Shown here in pieces: positions 11,254-22,964 of a stretch of DNA of 64,000 bases (its first letter is position 1; each line of letters begins with the position of its first letter). The position numbers were made by a program, and so were the translations under genes. The notes under the pieces are model-generated. The model ran no database searches. It was given only the letters and a program-made list of their open reading frames with translations, and was not told the origin of the DNA. The stretch is from Druceiella hillmani. Lineage: Eukaryota > Arthropoda > Insecta > Lepidoptera > Hepialidae. The stretch spans positions 10,269,501-10,333,500 of the forward strand of contig JAYKKI010000052.1 of assembly GCA_039881145.1 (NCBI GenBank), read 5' to 3'.

Positions 11254-12842
11254 AGGCGTCCCGTGACGGCTCACTGTTTTTTTATTATAATGTGTCCATA
11301 GTAGAGATGTACGGAAACGCGAGCTCATTCCTCACTAAATTATGATTACATCAATATATACACTAAACCATTTTTATCATATCAAAAACCGCGTGCTAAT
11401 AACATTTTTATATTTTGATAAAGTTAAAAGTGCCTCTATTTTAGTGTAAATTAATTCACATATTAATCCACTTTAAAAGCCTCTTTCGATTTATAACAAG
11501 AAATAAATAACAAAGAAACTTGAAAGAGATATACAGCGAAATGACAGTTTTAAAGACGATGTCTATCTTAATGGTAAAAAAATAATCGGTATCCACAAGT
11601 CCAGTAACATACTCATATAAGACAATAATGCTAAGATTGATTATCCTATGTGGGCATGTTGCTGACTTACCGTAGTATGGATTAGCATATAAAATAGGTC
11701 AGATGAAAGCAGTTTCTTGAGGAATAAACAAGCAAGTTATTTTTCTCCCGAATTAAGGACGTAACTATGCATCAAAATATTTAATACTGGTAGTACCTAA
11801 TACGTTCTCAATTTTCGACATATATATTCCCTAAAATTAATAGTTAGAGATTAAATACAAACGTACACCTGAAATGGAAAATTACACAACATTTTTTTAT
11901 GTCATTTTATAGACTGCGACTTCCATCCAAGAAAAGCTGCTAGTAGCAGCTACTTTAACAAATATTAAAAAAAAGTTATAAACATTTCATTAACAACATA
12001 TTTTTAATACGCAATCTATTATTAACGTATACTTTCATTAACAAGCTACCGACTATGCAACGTATTTAACGAGCGGCATGCAGACCTAAGTTTAAAATTG
12101 ATATGAATGTTTTTTGCCAATTACAAGCTGTTATTATGAAGAGTAATGTCTGAAGGCTGATTGTAGGAGGCTTGCAATCAAATACGGAATGAAATAAAAA
12201 ATGAACGTCGCATCCGAATACCCGCAACCGCAGTTGCATTGCAAGGCAACTACAATTAGTTTTTATACCATTTGTAAATGATAAAAATATTTATAATTTT
12301 TTATTCAATCAATTACAGCTGTGCAAGAGGCCTTCGTAAAGTTTGAGTTGTTTAGTGTTTATAAACATTTTTACTTTCAGGTTTCAAGTTTTTTATAATA
12401 ATTATATATGATATTAGCTGTGCGCGCGACTTCATTCACATGGAATTTGGAATAAGAAAAGTTATTAGTTTTCAATATTACTAGTATTTAATTTACTAAC
12501 AGTGCCATCTATCGTGAAATGTTATTACTTAATGTATGACGGATGTTAAAGGGAAAATAAATTTTATAGTTTTTGTTTATAATAACCGTCATACGTACAA
12601 ATATAGGCAATGGATCAAGGATGTTGGTAAATATCGAGATAATATAGATTTGTTTAAAAAATCAACACGTAAACTTCATTTTCATGATCGTTAGGCTTAA
12701 AAATACCGCTACTAGGTGGCGTTAGGTGTATATTTATTTTGATTGTTAGGTGTATATTTATTTAATCAAAAATCATGTTTAAAAAGTTTAATACTTAAAA
12801 ATATCATCAGTGTAGTAATATATGGTAAAGCACCCAAAAAAA
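11254..12842. other. AT-rich stretch, no gene seen
   Basis: No gene recognised. 'gccatctatcg' near 12503 and 'ggtggcgttag' near 12715 are members of the scattered motif noted near 555. TTAGGTGTATATTTATTT is duplicated at about 12723 and 12746. Confidence 0.4.
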
Positions 12843-12922
12843 AAACCGATCCGGTGGGAACTGAACCCACGTCGTCGGTCTACAGGGCCAAAGTGCCAAC
12901 TATGACACTACGGTTGACCAAA
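12843..12922 (-). ncRNA. Degenerate tRNA-like sequence, probable SINE head
   Basis: On the minus strand there is a perfect T-arm (GTGGG-TTCAGTT-CCCAC) carrying a B-box-like GGTTCAGTTCC. A D-arm-like GTGTCATAGTTGGCAC sits over an A-box position. Between them is an anticodon-arm-like stem whose loop CCTGTAG would place TGT as anticodon. The acceptor stem pairs at only about four of seven positions and the anticodon stem has a mismatch, so a working tRNA gene is unlikely. A T-run directly downstream could serve as a polymerase III stop. A tRNA-derived SINE or decayed tRNA copy fits best. Confidence 0.55.
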
Positions 12923-13754
12923 CTAACCTACCGAAAATATTATTCTTATTATTATCATCATTATACTGTTTTCTTATTTTTATTTATTTTGTATAAAGCA
13001 TAAAGTTTACTAAAAATTAAATAATTTATTATGTTAACTATATAACTTATAATTTATATATTATAAACGTACCTACTTTTTTTGCCTCCTCAATTTTTTA
13101 TATATATATTTTTTATATACAGGTTGTATCATTATGCCAAATTTAGACTTTTTATGTCAAAAGATTAATGAGGAAATTCTTTTGGACTATCAGCAATATC
13201 TCAGGAAATATCTCATATAAAATTTTGAAATTATTCGATTTAGAATCTTTACAAGAATATTTTATAACTTTTAAACGTGTCAATTGTTATAATTGAACTA
13301 TTTTCTTCAAAGTGACATCAGGTTGTAAAAAAATAAAGTATAGAACAAGTTTTTTTTATTTAAATCAAAATTATGATAAGTAAACGGAAGATATTCAACA
13401 ATTTTCCAAAATGTCATTATAGTTGCTGTCCATAATTTTTTCATTTTGCTTTTGGATGCAAACGAACTAAATTATTTTTACTTTTGTCACCTGTCTAAAT
13501 TAATGCAAATTATATATAATATTTATGGTTATTTTTCACGGAGATTGGAATAGTTCCTTGAAAATAATTGAAATTTTAAAAATTATGTTTGTTGCATTAG
13601 CATATTCGTAAATAGTTTGTAACAACTGACGTTTACGTAATTTGATTCATGACGGAAATGTATGAAGTTTTGAATACGAATGATATCCTTAATTTTATTA
13701 TAAAATTTACTTTATTATAATTATTAATAAAGATTAGGTTTCCAAATCGTACCC
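12923..13754. other. AT-rich stretch, no gene seen
   Basis: Short ATTATC-type simple sequence at 12945-12965. Nothing else recognised. Confidence 0.4.
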
Positions 13755-14030
13755 GAACCTTTTTAGGGTTCCATAGCCAAACAAGGACCCGTTATAGTTT
13801 CACCTATCCGTAGCGTCAGTGTATGCTTCTGTATGTCGCAGCCGTTTTATACGCAGACTATTTTGGTATTATAAGTGTGAAATTAGACACGGTTATAAAT
13901 ATTTATATTGCCTACGAAGTTATGTAATTAAATATGTAAAACAGTTTTTAGGTACCTGCCTTATAATGAAAGCGGTGGTGAATTTTGTCGTATACTCCGT
14001 TGTGAAATTTATTGTTGAATAAATTTCTTA
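13755..14030. repeat. Dispersed 'gggttcc' repeat copy
   Basis: It opens with TTTTTAGGGTTCCATAGCC, passes through a 'tatgtcgcagcc' segment and continues into 'taaatatttatattgcctacgaag'. The same blocks, in either orientation, occur at 30415-30600, 31308-31790, 43445-43745 and elsewhere. In my knowledge such 'TTAGGGTTCCGTAGCC' repeats are abundant in moth and butterfly genomes. Confidence 0.6.
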
Positions 14031-14479
14031 AAAATATTGGGAGTATATTAAAAAACCCTTTTTCGAAACAGGGATCCGTTGTTCCCATTTCTACCAATCA
14101 AGCCGCTATTTTTGAATATTTGAAAAGTTTTCACAATAGTTAAAGAAATTAAAGGAAAATTATGACAATTAAGTAGATTCTACTTATTTACGAGTAATAG
14201 TCGACCAACTTACGATAACTAGGCTAAGTAGATCTGTAAAAAGTTCACGGAAACTCCATACAAGTGACCTGAATCAACTGTAAAATTACTTTGTATTTTA
14301 AAACCTTTTGTTATTATGTCTATGAGAGATGTACTAGGCAAGAATATAGTTACATATTTACATGGGAAATAATATTATTTAATTTTGCCACCCCTATGAA
14401 ATACATATTCGTGAAAAATTATATTTGCGATTAGAAATGTACGCTTAAATGTTTATAAATGCCTGTGTGTACGAAACTA
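14031..14479. other. No gene seen
   Basis: Sequence downstream of the Tc1 relic on its coding strand. No continuation of the transposase and no clear terminal inverted repeat were found. Confidence 0.35.
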
Positions 14480-14936
14480 CTAATCACTAATCGATATACG
14501 AGCTTCGTCGGAGAATAAAATACTATTCCAGTCTTGTTGAGTCCATGGCGAAAAATTTTGAGCGAAACTCAATCTGGCAACTCGATGCTCACGGAGCAAT
14601 GTAGAGCCCCGAGCTGGGCGATAGCTACGTATATTGACGGCCCGAAGTCTCCTTCTGACTGTCCATAGGCTTACTCGTGTATCTTTGATGTTCTCGAGGT
14701 TCTGTTTGAGATCCACGTACGTAACTTGACGATTTCGTAGCGCTTAACTGACTATGAGTAGATATATTCCAGAGCCGGGCCTTCAACTGACGGAGCCCGT
14801 TTCTTGGTATCGTTGCCAGGTCCTTTAGGCATTAGAACACATTCTACTGCTGAGACACATAACTTGGATACAGCCTTCTTCAAGCAGCGCAATAATTTTA
14901 CTAGCTCTTATCGTTTTTTCAACCATACTGAGAACA
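14480..14936 (-). pseudogene. Tc1-like transposase, N-terminal half, broken
   Basis: A possible start lies at 14936. The first residues (ASKIIALLEEGC) resemble the N-terminal helix-turn-helix of Tc1-family transposases. Frame breaks and a stop lie around a 'QRYQETGSV' linker. The frame is then open from 14716 to 14480 and contains VSLWTVRRRLRAVNI, YRPARGSTLLREHRVARLSF and WTQQDWNSILFSDEARIS. These are the second DNA-binding helix region and the start of the catalytic domain. The aspartate in LFSDEA matches the first residue of the DDE triad. The second aspartate and the glutamate are missing because the sequence ends there. It is a non-functional relic, and the flanks show no convincing inverted repeats. 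Confidence 0.85.
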
Positions 14937-15359
14937 GCAAATAGAAGGGAACTAGTGCAGCAAATAGCAGAAGTTTAATTAAAATTTATTCGTTAAAATA
15001 AAAAACGTAACAAACGAAAAAGAACTTAATAAGAGTTGGATTTCATTTACGGCCAAGAAATACGTTTTTGTCAGTGAAAGAGAATTTTCATTCAAAAATA
15101 ATAAATTCGAAATTTAGAAGGTTCGTTTTTATGTGCCAGAATACACTCTACCTGCCAGTAACAATTATAATTAATACAACCTATTAATAAATAATATTTT
15201 ATTAATAATATGACAAAATCAAAACCGCCCGTTTTTTATGCAAAAGAGTGTATAAGAAACTAATTCTACAAAGACCATAAATTATTTCGAATCACTTTAA
15301 TTAAGGTAAATTAACATTGCCCACTTTAGCGGGCGGCAAATAATTCCCACATCGATCAT
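14937..15359. other. No gene seen
   Basis: AT-rich sequence upstream of the Tc1 relic, with AATAATATTTTATTAATAAT simple sequence near 15190-15210. Confidence 0.35.
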
Positions 15360-15640
15360 AAAGCATCGCGGACGACGCGAGAAATAAAAGAGGAGCGACA
15401 AGAAGCCCACGATGAATTTGAAATGAGTGACCCGTATTCGGCGATATCATATCGGCCGACCCACAAAGACGAGACTTCCGGTGCGATATCTTCCAAAAGG
15501 ATTTAGCTCCCGCCTCGCAGCAAAGCGTGATTCATTGGTGGCGGATGATAATTTGTCATTTTTTCGTCCCTCGCAAATTTGTAAAGGGCGTTACCTTGCG
15601 CTTTGCATTTATCGGCCGAGTGTTGATTTTAAATTTCTCT
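15360..15640. promoter_or_regulatory. GC-richer island, candidate conserved element
   Basis: An abrupt rise in GC with several CpGs: GCATCGCGGACGACGCGAG near 15363, GCGATATCATATCGGCCGAC near 15440 and TCCCGCCTCGCAGCAAAGCG near 15508. ATCGGCCGA occurs twice (near 15451 and 15611). An 84-codon plus-strand frame (15427-15681) crosses it but matches no family. A regulatory element or an unrecognised exon is possible. Confidence 0.35.
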
Positions 15641-18390
15641 CTGTAAAAATATTTGCTTATAGGAGTTTGTTTATCAGGTGAACATCTGCTAAGCAAGCGC
15701 TTTTATTTGATAAATTTTAAGACGCCGCAGTCGATCTGCCGACGTTGCGGGTTACAGACTTTTATATTTATTGCAACTTATGCTTTCTATACTTACCAAA
15801 ACATTGACAATCTTCCTGAATGGTGATCGTTATCAATAAAAGTTTGGCCATGTTAAAAAAGTTTTCAGCGCTTTTTAAATTAATGAAGAAGGACCGTTGC
15901 TTTTTGACATAAAATTCGTCTTACGATTAAAAGACGCTTAATTGATTAGTGTCACAAAAAATTTGATAATGAATATTTCGATAATTTGAAAACTGTTAAT
16001 CATAAGTACACTATTGATTAAGCATGTTTTAGATACCATTGGGCCTTGCGCTGATGTCATTGTTTGCTGCAATCATAACGCAAATTTGGGGTATGAAAAT
16101 ACGCGCAGCAACAAACATTGATTTAGCCTAGCTCTGGTTTCCGTTTCATAAGCATGGTATTTCAAATGTTATTGGTTTTCTCTTTTTACGCTTTATCAAA
16201 TCGATTATGTATAATACTTATTTAAAAATCATCCTTTAAACTGTGAAAATACGTTTAGTAGATCAAAAATAACCATAATTAATAATAAAAGAATTGTAGA
16301 AAAAGACCCAGATGTTAATGAAACTGTTGGAAATTCATTTAAAGTCACTTTAGTTCATTTCAATAAAAGATTGTTTTAAAAATACTCTTTTTAATTAAAT
16401 TTATTTCTTGCAATCTTCACTAGTTATTTTATCAGCATCATAAACATTCTTAGGCCAAAACTTTGAAAGTAAGGCAGTAAGGAGTAGTGTCCACATTTAT
16501 TTTTAAAATATTTTTCGGTGATAGATAACGTAACATAAAATATGGGAAAAATTATATATTTTAAAATTTATAGATTTTAAATGATACCACACTTGTCGGA
16601 GGAAAAATAAATTATTTTGTCATCATAATTGTTGGCTTCCCTTAAAAATAGTTTTGATTTTTTATAATTCACCCTAGATGAGGTTAGCAAAATTGATAAA
16701 TATGCCAAGTTTAATCTGGGAAAGTTTAGTAGCCCCTAAGAAAATTTACAGTTATATACGAACAGAGGAGTCTTACTATGAAAATTCCTTTTGTGATTTT
16801 CTGATTCAGTACCTCCAAAAACAGTCTGATGCCTCACAGGCCTCTCGCAGTACGTGTTGTATATTAATTATATCGAATGACGTAAAATTAAATAACAGTT
16901 ACCAAAACACTAAGTCTACTATGAAACAAATAAAATCCCGTCAAATACCTGTAGAATTCGCATTACGAGGGTTCCGTGTATATTAGGCACTTGTAAACAT
17001 TTAAGGGTACGTAGAATTTCTGTCAAACTATTTACAAATATTAATTTTAGATAAAGTGAAAATATTATCTAATATACCTTTTACAGAAGAAATATTACAT
17101 TTTAAAATAAAAAGTTATTTTTGTGAATTTGTACGGAATTTTATGAGCTTCTTACATTTGTATGAAATTTTATGAACTTTTTACAGACCCAACTACACGT
17201 TATAAGTTGATTGATTATTACTCATAAACTAGTAGGGGCCTATATGGCTGTAATACTTTTCCTTATATTCTACTTTCCTTATACTATTGTGAATACTTTT
17301 CAGATATTCAAAAATAGTTGTTTACTCTAACAAAAATAATCGCTGTAAATCTTAATATTTCGTTGTAGTATCCTTGTATCGAAAAAGTATACGCGACATA
17401 CCCACAATATTGTTTAAAAACTTATTCAACGACACCCTACACAACGAAATGTGAAAAACAATTATATAATCTTGGAGGTACGACGAGAAACCTTTTTTTA
17501 AATATTTTGTTTCTTAAGTTTGTAATAATATGTATATATAAACCGTGTATATATATAAACATAATACCGTTATAAATATGTATATATAAACCATTTATAA
17601 GTATGTTGTACACGAGCTTTATAGCATCTGCTAATATAACAAATGTGACTTACAGATAGAGAGAAAGACAGAGACGGACATGCTACAATTATAAGGGAGG
17701 AGCCTCATCTACATAAGCTCACCGATGAAGTAAAATTTCTTCAATGGTTCATGTTAATTAATAGTTAATAATCATCGTTAGTTGTAAGTCTGACTAAAAC
17801 TATTTCTTCATTAATTTATAGTAATTATTTAATAAACTTTCTCTCGAAGTTATAGGTACATTTTTAATATAATGTAATATAGTATTAAACCCATTCCGCC
17901 ACCGGCCGGATATGTTCGACGTTTGTTTTATCAAGCGTTACATAATTTTAACGTGACAAAATGACTCAAAGGTTGCTAAAGAAGTTTGACTTCAAAAACA
18001 TTGATAGCCGGGGCCGATTAAAAAAATAAATTTCGCTCATTGCGTGATTAATAGTAAAATGATATTGAATTAATGTAGAAAATAGTAGGAGAAATTTTTT
18101 TTCATAATGACAGCAGGAGAAAATTATTCTCGTTCGTTGCTTTTTTCTGAAATTTTCCCAAGAAATGTCTCAAATAAAAGTCGTAGGACTAAATAAACCC
18201 TCTGAAATGATGTTAGTAAACTTTTCATTTGATACAATTTTATGTGAAATAAATATGGCTCTTCACCGAACTTTACCAAGAATTTTTTCATCACGAATCA
18301 TTATTTTAAATGCGAATTATTTCTGTGTCACATTTTACTGCATTCGGTTGTGTAAAGTGACTTGAAGTTTGTCAAAGGTTTTTAAAATGA
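15641..18390. other. AT-rich stretch, mostly featureless
   Basis: No gene recognised. Bases 16960-17020 (GGGTTCCGTGTATATTAGGC...) are another copy of the dispersed repeat seen at 43460. A relative of the MITE end lies near 17980. Slightly GC-richer patches occur at 16030-16140 and 17885-17920. A 102-codon frame at 16678-16986 runs into the repeat and shows no domain. Confidence 0.4.
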
Positions 18391-18452
18391 GGGTATTTTT
18401 GGAACTGTTGGACCATAACTGCAACTATGGTCCCCCAGTTCCAAAAATACCC
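18391..18452. repeat. Snap-back inverted repeat, 27-bp arms, 8-base loop
   Basis: Arms 18391-18417 and 18426-18452 are reverse complements with two adjacent mismatches, around the loop ACTGCAAC. At 62 bases the fold is the size of a microRNA precursor, though an origin as a replication scar is equally possible. Confidence 0.95.
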
Positions 18453-20839
18453 ATATATTGAAAACAATTCGCTACATTTTTTGCAAATCTCTAATTATGT
18501 ATTTCTACGTCTCCACAGTTTTTTTTTGTCATCTTCTTCGTTTGTACATTCGGAAATGGGAGACGGAGGACCAAACTTATTTACATTTTTTTTTAATTTT
18601 TTGTTTCACCAAATTGTTCCACGAAAATATTTATTTATAGATATCCATAAAAATATTTATATTTAATATTTATTTTAGTTTAGCAAGTTAAATAAACCAA
18701 AAGACCTATTTTGATTTAGTTTGAAATTGATAGCTTTTATTTTATATCTCACGAACATTAATGCACTAAATTTTCTATAATTTTTTTTTCATACACGCTC
18801 TTTAGATAACCGTCTTTTACATCCTCTCTGTTTGATTCATTCATATTTTTCTTGGTTGTCCGAGTTTTCTTGTCCCCTATTAAGGGGGACTTTTACTATA
18901 ATATTAACTATAATATAAATTTGTGGGCCTTTTACTATAATATTAATTTGTGTGGTTTATTCATATTTACTATTCATATATAATTTGAAACGAGCGATTT
19001 GTAGAGCATTTAATTAATCCTAAAAGTTTACAAAATAAACCTTCAATTAGGGGTCCACAACAGATTCATAAATGTAAATATTTACAAGTGGTACAGATTA
19101 ATTGTGTTTCAGAAATTAATGTGTTCTATATATACAGTATTACATAAATTAATGGATTGTACTGTTCCTATTACAGATAAATGTTATATAGTAAACTTAA
19201 ACTGCTACACTTAAATATAATTTATATGTTTACTAAGCAGCACAGATTTGGTTATAGATATTGTTTCTATTGAAGATATTGTTTCAATGGACCCATCATT
19301 TGAAACAATAGTACTGAAAAAATGAATGCAACAAACGGATATCCTTACTCGAACCGCGCACACCAATCGCGCGCTTTCCTGTCTGAATGTGTTTCTATTG
19401 TAATATAAATATTAATTAACAATTTGGAACAATGAATTCACCAAAATATATATTTAAAGAACATTAGAAAAAGTATTTAATCCTTTTTCAAATCCTGCCA
19501 TTATCGTTTTTTATCGATATATTTGTACTTTTTTTGTCTATCCATTATAAGATTTAGTCAATCTAAATTGGAGGAATCATATTAAATGACAATATCTCTT
19601 CTTTAAGAATTTTGAAGAATAAATTTATATATGACGTGACAAGACTAGATAGTTGTAAATATATTAACAAATTATATATATCTAAACACATTTTCTCCAA
19701 AATTTAATGTTAATATCGAAACAACACGTTTGTGTTTGTAAATTAAAACAGTTCAAAACCCCTGAAGCATTACTACAGGATATTCTTAAATGCTGTTAGA
19801 ATAAGTTAGTAGATTCCAAACGATTACGACATATTCGTGTTAAGATCGTCCAGATGGGTTATAAAACTGCAGCGCCATATCTACGACTATCACTCATTAT
19901 ATTACGAAAGACTTTTTTTTAAAGCGTATATAACGATTGTTAAAGCAAGTTTTTCCAAATGTAAATTTTCCTTTCTTAAAGAAAAATGAGGTTTTTTGAC
20001 TTGCTTCCTTAATATTACCCTTCCTTGAAAATAGTAATTAATTATTCATTCCGTTTCCTGTCTCAATCCCAGAGCTCGTCAGTTCCAGTTAAATGGTTAG
20101 TTAAGATTATAATAATTGCAACATATTTTTCCTTAAGTATATCAATTGAAAACTTCGTCAATTGTTTAAACAGAGTACGCACGCTTTTTAAAAAAAAATG
20201 TACTAGTAAAAATACTGATTTTATGAAAGTTGCCACCCAGGTCGTCGAAATCGATAAAAAATAACAAGTTAATGAAACGTTGTTGTATTCTAGAAATCAC
20301 TCAAGAACTAGGTTAAATTTGATGAACGGACATTAAACAGTATAAATAAATATATAAAGTATATATAATAATAAATATAAAGTATAAAAATGCCAAAAAG
20401 GTCACTAAAATTGATAAAAAATAACAAGTAACAGTAGCTTATTGATTCTGTAAATAAAACGTTGTTATATTCTGGAAACTAATCAAGACATAGTTTAACT
20501 TTGATGCCAGATATTAATTAGTTTACTAAACTGCTAACAAAGGCGGCACTTATCATAACGACTTAATTTGTGTTCGTACATTTAGAAATTTCGCTTCAAA
20601 AAATTAAATATATTGGTGAAATTAATACTGAAATAAGCTGAACTATAACTGGATTACAATATTTAAATTTATAAAATCAAGATCTTGTTTTAAGTTTTAA
20701 TTGATTGGGAAGTCAAGGCATTAAAGACTTTCAAAGTCTTATGTGTGCTATGTTAAATTTTCGTTGTTACTGATTTTGAGCATAGATTTTTTCTCTATTT
20801 TGGAGAAAAGGATAAACTGCTCAGAATTCTTAAAATGGT
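18453..20839. other. AT-rich stretch, no gene seen
   Basis: A local duplication of TTTTACTATAATATTAA occurs at 18891 and 18930. 'gcagcgccatatctacgac' near 19869 belongs to the scattered motif family. Related 'gataaaaaataacaagt' strings near 20251 and 20412 mark a decayed duplication of about 160 bp. Confidence 0.4.
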
Positions 20840-20920
20840 TAATCACCATCGTCATCGTTATCAACGGCCTGTCTCCATCCATTGCTGAACATATACCTCT
20901 TCGAAGTGGGTAACTTTTAA
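20840..20920 (-). pseudogene. Non-LTR RT tail ending EVYVQQWMETGR
   Basis: On the minus strand a short in-frame stretch HFEEVYVQQWMETGR ends in TGA at 20863-20861 and is followed by an ATC/GAT-rich tail. '(A/V)YVQQW' just before the stop is the hallmark end of a common insect non-LTR element. Only this last piece is preserved. Confidence 0.6.
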
Positions 20921-21229
20921 GCAATACCTATAATCTCCGTCACTGATTAGTAGCGTTACAGCTTTGCGATTACAAATACCACTTCAGTTTCGTTCGACGA
21001 TCGGTCAGGAATCCAAACTGGGACCGCGCTGTGCACCGTTCCGTCAATACCTCTTCCTTACTTCGCGCCGTCACACTACCGCGACGACGACATAAATATT
21101 AATATCGAATCCAATTTCCAAACCGATAATAAACTGATTTAAACGAACCATTATGAAATGTGCTAAGAAAAACAAATGTCGATCAACTTCTAAAAACATC
21201 TTGTAGGACATAAATCTAACAGCATCCGA
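20921..21229. other. Probable remains of the same retroelement
   Basis: Bases 20930-21075 are GC-richer, with CGATCGGTCAGGAATCC near 20999, and may be decayed minus-strand retroelement sequence. No frame can be followed. Confidence 0.35.
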
Positions 21230-21510
21230 GGCAACTAGATCCAAACTACTTATTGGAGATAAAGGTCAGGCTCTGCAAATAATGTGGCGACGTCACGAGT
21301 AGAGGACGCCGACGCGCATCCATCACATCATTGTGTCCGGCAGCGGCCGACCGATTACCATAACGCGCGCCATCCGTCTCTGTCCGCGAAACATTCTCTC
21401 TCCTTTGCAATTCATTCGCGGCGCATTCATCTCGCGGCCGGGGACCTCTTTATCTTGCTTCGCGCGTTCGTATACTTAGGGTCGATTCGGATACAAGTGT
21501 CGGTAATTTT
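21230..21510. promoter_or_regulatory. GC-richer island, candidate conserved element
   Basis: Strong local GC and CpG enrichment: GTCCGGCAGCGGCCGACCG near 21335, CATTCGCGGCGCATTCATC near 21413 and CGCGGCCGGGGACCTC near 21432. The next bases, TTTATCTTGC, contain a GATA-type site. A 78-codon plus-strand frame (21284-21520) is open but composed of His/Arg/Ser-rich sequence without a family. The island ends shortly before the Harbinger relic. Confidence 0.35.
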
Positions 21511-21690
21511 CTTTCAATAATGTTTGATGTCGATACTATCGTTTAGATATTTATTTCATTAAAAAGTTTTTATCGACAAGTATATGTATACTGAGGTATC
21601 CGTAAATCAAGGATAATAGAAAAAGGCCAAATTATAAGGCCCTGTCCTCACTATAGTGCCGTTCACAGTCCGTTCTTATATAGCTCTTTC

Positions 21691-21963
21691 TTGATGAAGA
21701 GGATATTCAAAAAAAGGAACCGCGTAGCGAGAAGAAGAATGTGGGTGCATCCAAGATTATTGAGAAGAAAAAGTGAGAGTGAATATCGAACACTGTATCG
21801 TACTTTAACAGATGATGAAAAAAGTTTCGTAAAATACTGTCGAATGGATTCTGTAACATTGGAAATTATCTTGAGAAAAATTGTAGCAAAAATTTAAAAC
21901 AGAAACACGACATTTCGTGAAGCAATTTCTCTACGAGAAAATTTAACTGTACGTCTAAAGTAA
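21691..21963 (+). pseudogene. PIF/Harbinger transposase, N-terminal fragment
   Basis: The frame from 21691 contains MWVHPRLLRRKSESEY, then YRTLTDDEKSFVKYCRMDS and an ILRKIVAKI helix. It stops at TAA (21895-21897) and continues in the same frame as NRNTTFREAISLRENLTVRL to a second stop. This is the conserved N-terminal region of animal Harbinger (HARBI1-like) transposases: the basic 'WVHP' motif, the 'L..D..KF..YFRM' block and the 'T.FR..I....RL..TLR' block before the catalytic domain. The catalytic DDE domain is entirely absent. GGCCCTGTCCTCACTATAGT at 21639 may be the left terminus, but no right match was found. Confidence 0.8.
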
Positions 21964-22727
21964 GTAAAAATTGTTATTATGAAGACACCAAATAAAAAAA
22001 ATTTTTATAAATTATTAACTATTATTATTATTATTACAAAGTAACTAAAATATTTTCCAAATACTACTTTTAAATATTACTTTTTTAATATTATAGTTAT
22101 TTCATATTCATTAGATCGTTATTGTTGATCAACCTCCTGATGTCGCAATGTAGGAAGATGAATATTATTGCTGAAAGTTGTTTGCAGCAAATATTAGTGA
22201 TGTTAGTAATCACTGCAGCAATATTCAGGGATTATAATTCTGAAGTTCATCCATCATGGCACTGAGTAGGTGTTACTGGTGAAATCAGATTTTAGTCGGG
22301 TTATGAAATAGTTGTCTGATGTTATGTATGTTGCGATGTCAGATATGTATGTATGTTGCGATAATGGTGTTGAGCAGTCCCGTGGAAGATCATGAGAGCC
22401 AGATTAACCATTGTCCAAAAATTAAGTAATTATGTCGTTTGTGAAGATTAAATAAAGGATACTTGGCTGTTATGAATAGGTTCCGGTGATAAAAACTGTG
22501 AAAAAGTCGCGTCAAATATTTCCCATTAATTTGACAAATAAGAGCAACTACACTTGTTTCTACTAGATGCTAGTGGAATTTTTTTTAATGATGTCTGATG
22601 ATGTTTTGTCCGTATTTACATTATTATGCTTATTTTTCTTCCGTTATCAATGGATTGCTTGCAGATACATTGATAGAATCATTGGTTGCTCCAATTTCTT
22701 TATTGGCGTCAGTTTTTCTTAACAGAT
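21964..22727. other. Interior of the Harbinger relic, internally deleted
   Basis: The sequence between the transposase fragment and the MADF-like fragment holds no recognisable transposase catalytic motifs. ATGTATGTTGCGATG-type duplications occur at 22323-22365. Confidence 0.4.
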
Positions 22728-22964
22728 TCACTCAGATTCCTCTTTATCTTTAGAAGGAATGTGGTCATTTTCAGATTCCTCGTCAATAACAGAACATATT
22801 CGTAGCCTATCTACAGTAAGATAGCCATCGAGGATTTGCATTTGATCATAATAACGCCATTTCGTAATTTTTGAAGCTGCTTAATCACTTTGTGTTCTTA
22901 TTTTTATGAGGTATTTTCTATATTGAGCTTGAAGTGATTCCCATCCTGCCTTTACTTTGTACAT
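22728..22964 (-). pseudogene. MADF/Myb-like DNA-binding protein fragment of a Harbinger element
   Basis: Minus strand, from a possible ATG at 22964 to TGA at 22730-22728. It reads KAGWESLQAQYRKYLIKI, then one stop, then AASKITKWRYYDQMQILDGY, then a tail rich in Glu, Asp and Ser. The 'W..L...Y.KYL' helix followed by a basic patch and 'KW.YYDQM.(F/I)L' is the classic MADF domain, a variant of the Myb/SANT fold. Harbinger elements commonly encode such a second protein, which helps the transposase bind DNA and enter the nucleus. It lies about 770 bp downstream of the transposase fragment and converges with it. The in-frame stop makes it a pseudogene. Confidence 0.75.

Noticed and set aside
11013..11345. 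110-codon hydrophobic open frame
   Set aside because: Its start lies in a palindrome, the composition is that of AT-rich DNA read in frame (Phe, Ile, Leu, Tyr), and its 3' part contains the right half of an inverted repeat.
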